In this document: piece by piece, positions 5,948-9,215 of the stretch
Layout: every line of letters begins with the position of its first letter
Numbering within the stretch: the stretch's first letter is position 1
Origin: an uncultured Clostridium sp.
GTDB taxonomy: Bacteria > Bacillota > Clostridia > Lachnospirales > Lachnospiraceae
Direction of reading: 5' to 3'
Length of the DNA stretch: 9,215 bases
Assembly: GCA_900552885.1 (NCBI GenBank)
Contig: USBM01000073.1
Location: forward strand, 1 to 9,215
Notes under the pieces: model-generated
Database searches by the model: none
Told to the model about the DNA's origin: nothing
Seen by the model: only the letters and a program-made list of their open reading frames with translations
Made by a program: the position numbers and the translations under genes

Positions 5948-6904
5948 TTATTCCGTTGTATCCTCCTCAATCAAGTCTAAATTACGTTCAAAAATTCCGT
6001 CAAACTCCATAGTTTCCCTAAAATACTGCTGTTTCTCACCATTCTTTAGAAATTGTACCTTCGAAACCGTCGGCAGCTCAACTAAAGAGATCACAATAGA
6101 ATATACAATAATATCATTCTTCAGAGAATTATCTGTATTATAGAATTCATCACTTAAATCCACATAACAGATACCATCTTTTACTGAAATATTCCGGATT
6201 GTAGTATCCTTTGGCACAGTCCGGACATAACCATCCCTGTCCGGTCCTTCGATCAGTGACTCAACAACAAGACGATCTAAGGATGTTGTATTGGAAATCT
6301 CAACAGACTTTCGATATTCTTTCAATGCATCTCCTGCTTCATTGGCAAAGTATAGGATAATTGCACCTTTCTGCTTATACCCATTCTCTCCTCCAAACGA
6401 CATGGTAAATGAATCCTGATCAAAATTCTCACTCACCGTTGCTGTCTCCGGATCCGAACTGGCAAGATCCGTAAGTGACAGCGTAACGCTGTTCACTTGC
6501 GGCAGTTGCAACAATGTCTTAACCACACAAGTCTTAAAGAACAATAATGACTCTGCATCAACGGAGGAATATGCCACATTAAACATTAATTCTATCCGTC
6601 CATGATGATGCTCGGTATTGCAGCTTGTATACGAAATTCCCTCCGGTACAGATGCCTGATACTCCGCTGTAGTAGCTGCCCCCGATAACCGCCCTACTAA
6701 TTCTTTCACCTGAGCTGCCAGTTCTCCCCGTTCCTTTAGTGTATATTTCTCTTTGATAACATCCGTCTTATCTCGGTTAACATAATATAAATAAATCTGA
6801 TCTTTCGCTAAGGTCTCCTGTGTTGTCACCTGTTGTCCGTTCTGTCCGCAGCCGGCCAACAAAGCCAACAACATACACAGTATCATGCCCAACCTTTTTC
6901 TCAT
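5948..6904 (-). CDS. Lipoprotein with two GerMN domains
   Basis: This is a predicted secreted lipoprotein. With the start at 6904 it has 318 residues and opens MRKRLGMILCMLLALLAGCG, a lipoprotein signal peptide with lipobox LLAGC; the cysteine would be lipidated. Two GerMN domains follow, at about 37-145 (begins DQIYLYYVNRD) and about 181-302 (begins AIILYFANEAGD, containing RNISVKDGICYVDLSDEFY). GerMN is named after B. subtilis GerM, a sporulation and germination lipoprotein, and also occurs in actinobacterial LpqB. The role here is unknown. Because it follows a kinase and a response regulator, an accessory role in sensing is plausible. Three in-frame ATGs lie at 6922, 6913 and 6904. The last is chosen because AAAGGA sits 9 nt upstream, whereas 6922 has no usable SD. 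The longer form would be 324 residues. The stop abuts the comEC GTG. Confidence 0.9.
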   Translation of the reverse strand: MRKRLGMILCMLLALLAGCGQNGQQVTTQETLAKDQIYLYYVNRDKTDVIKEKYTLKERGELAAQVKELVGRLSGAATTAEYQASVPEGISYTSCNTEHHHGRIELMFNVAYSSVDAESLLFFKTCVVKTLLQLPQVNSVTLSLTDLASSDPETATVSENFDQDSFTMSFGGENGYKQKGAIILYFANEAGDALKEYRKSVEISNTTSLDRLVVESLIEGPDRDGYVRTVPKDTTIRNISVKDGICYVDLSDEFYNTDNSLKNDIIVYSIVISLVELPTVSKVQFLKNGEKQQYFRETMEFDGIFERNLDLIEEDTTE

Positions 6905-6971
6905 ACCTTTCATTCCTTTCATTCCGCCACTATATTACGTATATATGATTCCAATCTTCCTAATCTGACCA

Positions 6972-8456
6972 TCAACTAACATATTTCAGCGGAATACGCA
7001 CGGTAAAAGTAGTTCCTTCACCCGGCTCTGAATATAACTTGATCGCACCTTTATGCATCAGAATCGCATTCCTTGTAATGGCAAGTCCCAAGCCGGTTCC
7101 TCCGGTCTCCCTGCTTCGTGCTTTATCTACACGATAGAAACGCTCAAATACCTGCGCCTGACATTCTTCCGGAATTCCTACGCCATTATCCTGAACCTTA
7201 ACATAGAAGAATTTGTGATCCGCATTCAGGGATACATGCACGCTTCCTCCATCTTCATTATATTTAACCGCATTCTCAATAAGATTGGAAAAGGCAAGTG
7301 ATATCTTCACCTCATCTACCTCTCCAATGACTTCCCGAAAACTCTCAAATACCACTTCAATGTTACGTTTCGCTGCCAAAGGCTTAATTCTCTTTAATAA
7401 TAATTCAAGCAACGCATTGATATTCACCGGCTCAATATTAAGACCTGCTGCCTTCTTATCCATCTTAACCAATGTAAGCAGATCGGTGATAATCTTATTC
7501 TCCCTGTCAATCTCCTCTACGATATCCGTCATGAATTCCCGATACACTTCATTCGGAACTTCTTCCTGCATCAACAAGGAATCTGCCAATACCTTCATTG
7601 AAGTAATTGGCGTCTTCAATTCATGTGACACATTTGACACAAATTCCTGTCTGGAATCCTCTAATACCTGCATCTTGTTCAACAATACATTAAAGGAATC
7701 TGTTAATCTGGTCAGTTCATTAAATCTGCTTTTCACCTGCAAGCTCTCTAAATGTCCCTGATTCAGCGTCAGAATCTGTTCATTTAATATCTTAATATCT
7801 TTCACACTGATATTAGCAATAATAAAAGCCGCAACACACGCAAGCACCGCGAACAGAATGATCAGTATATTTGCCTGCCTGGCAATATATACATTCGTAT
7901 CATCAATATCCTTCAAAGATACCATGGCGATCATCACACCATTCGTTACCTTCTCTGAATTAACAATTGGCACAATGATCTCTGCGTAATCATCTAACAT
8001 CCGGATGTTCTTATCCTTCTCCCCACGCATTACATGAACTACTTCATCATAGATCATATAGTTGTTCTGATCGATCGTATACGTATCTTTTACAATCTTA
8101 TAGGTAGAATCCATGACCAGTATTCTTCCATCCCATACATTTGCAAGCTGATCAATCTCTACATTCAGATTGCTCTGCATCGTGTCAATCGTAAACTGAT
8201 TGGCTAAGATCTGATTACCAAGAATGCTACATTGATTCTGTACCAGCTGCAGCTTCTCTTCCATTGACTTATCCGTATAGGAGTGTTTTAGCACAATATT
8301 AAATACAAGCATTGCACCGACAGCCAGCAGAAAAAAAGATAAAAAAACCAGCATCTTAAGACTGCGAAACGGGTTCGTCTTCTCTCTATTTCTTAAAATA
8401 GTAACCAACTCCCCACTTTGTCTGAATATACTTTGGATCACCCGGATTGGTCTCAA
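6972..8456 (-). CDS. Membrane sensor histidine kinase (HAMP-HisKA-HATPase)
   Basis: This kinase should autophosphorylate on a histidine and pass the phosphate to the response regulator encoded just upstream. In the 494-residue form there is a first membrane helix (about 35-56), an extracytoplasmic sensor region (about 57-194, Cache-like size, ligand unknown), a second helix (about 195-217), HAMP (about 215-268), and HisKA with SHELKTPI and phospho-acceptor H278. The ATPase domain has the N-box NLIENAVKYN (N395), DNGVGIP (D423) and TGGTGLGLAI (451-460). All catalytic motifs look intact. The start is uncertain. TTG at 8456, with GGGAG 4 nt upstream, overlaps the regulator gene by 71 bp. TTG at 8408 has its SD-like bases too close, and ATG at 8354 has no SD. 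The first 24 or so residues of the long form are dictated by conserved regulator codons, so the real N-terminus may be shorter. The layout resembles WalK/PhoR/MtrB-type kinases. Confidence 0.93.
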   Translation of the reverse strand: MRPIRVIQSIFRQSGELVTILRNREKTNPFRSLKMLVFLSFFLLAVGAMLVFNIVLKHSYTDKSMEEKLQLVQNQCSILGNQILANQFTIDTMQSNLNVEIDQLANVWDGRILVMDSTYKIVKDTYTIDQNNYMIYDEVVHVMRGEKDKNIRMLDDYAEIIVPIVNSEKVTNGVMIAMVSLKDIDDTNVYIARQANILIILFAVLACVAAFIIANISVKDIKILNEQILTLNQGHLESLQVKSRFNELTRLTDSFNVLLNKMQVLEDSRQEFVSNVSHELKTPITSMKVLADSLLMQEEVPNEVYREFMTDIVEEIDRENKIITDLLTLVKMDKKAAGLNIEPVNINALLELLLKRIKPLAAKRNIEVVFESFREVIGEVDEVKISLAFSNLIENAVKYNEDGGSVHVSLNADHKFFYVKVQDNGVGIPEECQAQVFERFYRVDKARSRETGGTGLGLAITRNAILMHKGAIKLYSEPGEGTTFTVRIPLKYVS

Positions 8457-9072
8457 TCTTCTCCCGTAGTCTTCTTACATGAACATCAACCGTTCTCCCA
8501 TCTCCTAATGCATCACTGCCCCATACTGCTTTCAGCAGATCATCACGGGAATATACCTTGTTCGGATGAAAAAGTAATAGTGTGAGAATATTGAATTCCT
8601 TTGCAGTCAGATTAATATCCTTCCCTGCAATAGAGACTCTTCGGCTTTCCAATTCAATCGTCATATCCCCCTCTGTCAATAGCTTTGGGTGTTCCGCAAC
8701 AGGTGCCTTTTTCTGATTTCTTCGGATAATTGCCTTAATCCTTGCCTTCACCTCTAATATATTGAATGGTTTGGTAATATAATCGTCAGCACCGTATTCC
8801 AGTCCCAAGATCTTATCCATGTCATCACCTTTAGCTGTTAACATAATGATCGGAACATCAGAAAATTCCCGGATTGCCTGACACACTTCAAAACCGGACA
8901 GACCCGGCAGCATAACATCCAAAAGGATAACATCAAATTCACTATTCTTAGCAAGTTCTAACGCATCCTCACCATTATAAGCTGCGGTCACCTGCATCTC
9001 GTCCTGCTCTAAGGAAAACTTAATGCCTTTCACGATCAACTTCTCATCATCTACAACTAATACTTTTTTCAT
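8386..9072 (-). CDS. OmpR/PhoB-family response regulator
   Basis: This is a DNA-binding response regulator and the likely partner of the kinase gene that follows. From ATG 9072 the protein has 228 residues. The receiver domain (about 1-118) has the acidic pair D8/D9, phospho-acceptor D52 in LLDVMLPG, T79 and K101. The C-terminal winged-helix domain (about 130-227) has the typical NLTAKEFNILTLLL, SRDDLLKAVWG and RTVDVHVRRLREKIE segments and ends GVGYYFKK. ATG 9072 is preferred over the in-frame TTG at 9078 because the SD GAGGAG (9081-9086) is 8 nt from the ATG but only 2 nt from the TTG. It is the first clear gene of the minus-strand series. Repeats upstream could serve autoregulation. It is similar in layout to WalR, PhoP and MtrA, and sequence alone does not allow a choice of name. 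Confidence 0.95.
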   Translation of the reverse strand: MKKVLVVDDEKLIVKGIKFSLEQDEMQVTAAYNGEDALELAKNSEFDVILLDVMLPGLSGFEVCQAIREFSDVPIIMLTAKGDDMDKILGLEYGADDYITKPFNILEVKARIKAIIRRNQKKAPVAEHPKLLTEGDMTIELESRRVSIAGKDINLTAKEFNILTLLLFHPNKVYSRDDLLKAVWGSDALGDGRTVDVHVRRLREKIETNPGDPKYIQTKWGVGYYFKK

Positions 9073-9082
9073 TCCCAACTCT

Positions 9083-9118
9083 CCTCTATACTATCAAAAG
9101 AACCTCTATACTTTGATA
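9083..9118 (-). repeat. 10-bp direct repeat and inverted repeat ahead of the response regulator
   Basis: On the minus strand AGTATAGAGG occurs exactly twice, at 9103-9112 and 9083-9092, with a 20-bp period (two helical turns). Interleaved with it is an imperfect inverted repeat: TATCAAAG (9111-9118) and CTTTTGATA (9092-9100), one base bulged, around a 10-nt spacer. The downstream copy overlaps the SD. OmpR-family regulators usually bind direct repeats, so an autoregulatory site is possible; this is inference. Confidence 0.55.
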
Positions 9119-9177
9119 CTGTTCTTAATCTTGTCAAATACGCCTTGTTTAATATCATCCGTTATAGACCCGTACAT
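9106..9177 (-). CDS. Possible 23-codon ORF upstream of the response regulator (doubtful)
   Basis: An ATG at 9175-9177 opens 23 codons ending in TAG at 9106-9108, 33 bp before the regulator ATG. The peptide is charged and looks protein-like (it contains TDDIKQGVFDKIKNSIKV), more like a real C-terminus than random sequence. It has no SD, and an in-frame TGA lies just upstream (9190-9192), so it is not an open continuation from outside the window. It could be a small peptide, a decayed gene end, or chance. The rest of the stretch 9079-9215 holds a TTGACA (9132-9137, minus) without a good -10 and small hairpins near 9188-9207. Confidence 0.2.
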   Translation of the reverse strand: MYGSITDDIKQGVFDKIKNSIKV

Positions 9178-9215
9178 TCGGACTTTTCGTCAGCAGACGT
9201 CACTCTGCATACTAG

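Noticed and set aside
7285..7761. 158-codon plus-strand ORF opposite the kinase gene
   Set aside because: It is antisense to a clearly conserved kinase, has no SD, and has a serine/asparagine-rich composition typical of a shadow frame.
9105..9137. TTGACA at 9132-9137 (minus) as promoter of the response regulator
   Set aside because: TATAGA lies 21 bp away and the 17-18 bp position reads AAAGTA or AAGTAT, so the spacing or the -10 is poor. The real promoter may lie outside the window.
9069..9158. 29-codon frame whose TGA overlaps the response regulator ATG
   Set aside because: Its ATG has no SD, and it conflicts in frame with the more protein-like 23-codon ORF. The overlap is probably chance.
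9188..9207. Small hairpins (CGTC/GACG and GCAGA/TCTGC) near the right edge as a terminator
   Set aside because: The stems are 4-5 bp, mutually overlapping and have no U-tract on the minus strand.

Overview
The window looks like a chromosomal core segment from a low-GC, endospore-forming member of the Clostridia, most likely Lachnospiraceae-like. The family placement is inference. It rests on gpr and spoIIP beside rpsT, holA and comEC, strong Shine-Dalgarno (SD) sequences, and AT-rich spacers. No mobile element, tRNA, rRNA or CRISPR array is visible, and no gene is clearly broken.

Left block (1-2113, minus strand): gpr, the protease that degrades small acid-soluble spore proteins (SASPs), is followed by spoIIP, the engulfment peptidoglycan hydrolase. 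A good sigma-A-type promoter overlaps the last codons of spoIIP and fires out of the left edge. In Bacillus subtilis the order holA-rpsT-gpr-spoIIP-(yqxA)-lepA is conserved, so lepA is the expected next gene. The order here matches, but rpsT is inverted.

Middle (2114-2670, plus strand): rpsT (ribosomal protein S20) is the only plus-strand gene. It is a self-contained unit with a consensus promoter, an exact 17-bp direct repeat just upstream of the -35, and a structured leader of about 80 nt with two mutually exclusive hairpins. It starts at a TTG that follows a strong SD and ends in a clean intrinsic terminator. It is divergent from gpr and convergent with holA.

Right block (2683-9215, minus strand): a tightly packed series reads, in transcription order, OmpR-family response regulator, sensor histidine kinase, lipoprotein with two GerMN domains, comEC (DNA uptake channel) and holA (DNA polymerase III delta). 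Gaps are a 71-bp overlap or small gap, 67 or 49 bp depending on the lipoprotein start, 0 bp and 19 bp, with no terminator between genes, so one transcript is likely. The first three genes resemble the actinobacterial mtrA-mtrB-lpqB module in architecture. The 137 bases at the right end hold a 10-bp direct repeat at 20-bp period, an inverted repeat, and a doubtful 23-codon ORF.

The genes themselves are ordinary core genes. The points most worth a second look are the MtrAB-LpqB-like trio joined to comEC-holA, the switch-like rpsT leader with its TTG start, and a six-residue identity between the Gpr self-cleavage region and the SpoIIP linker.
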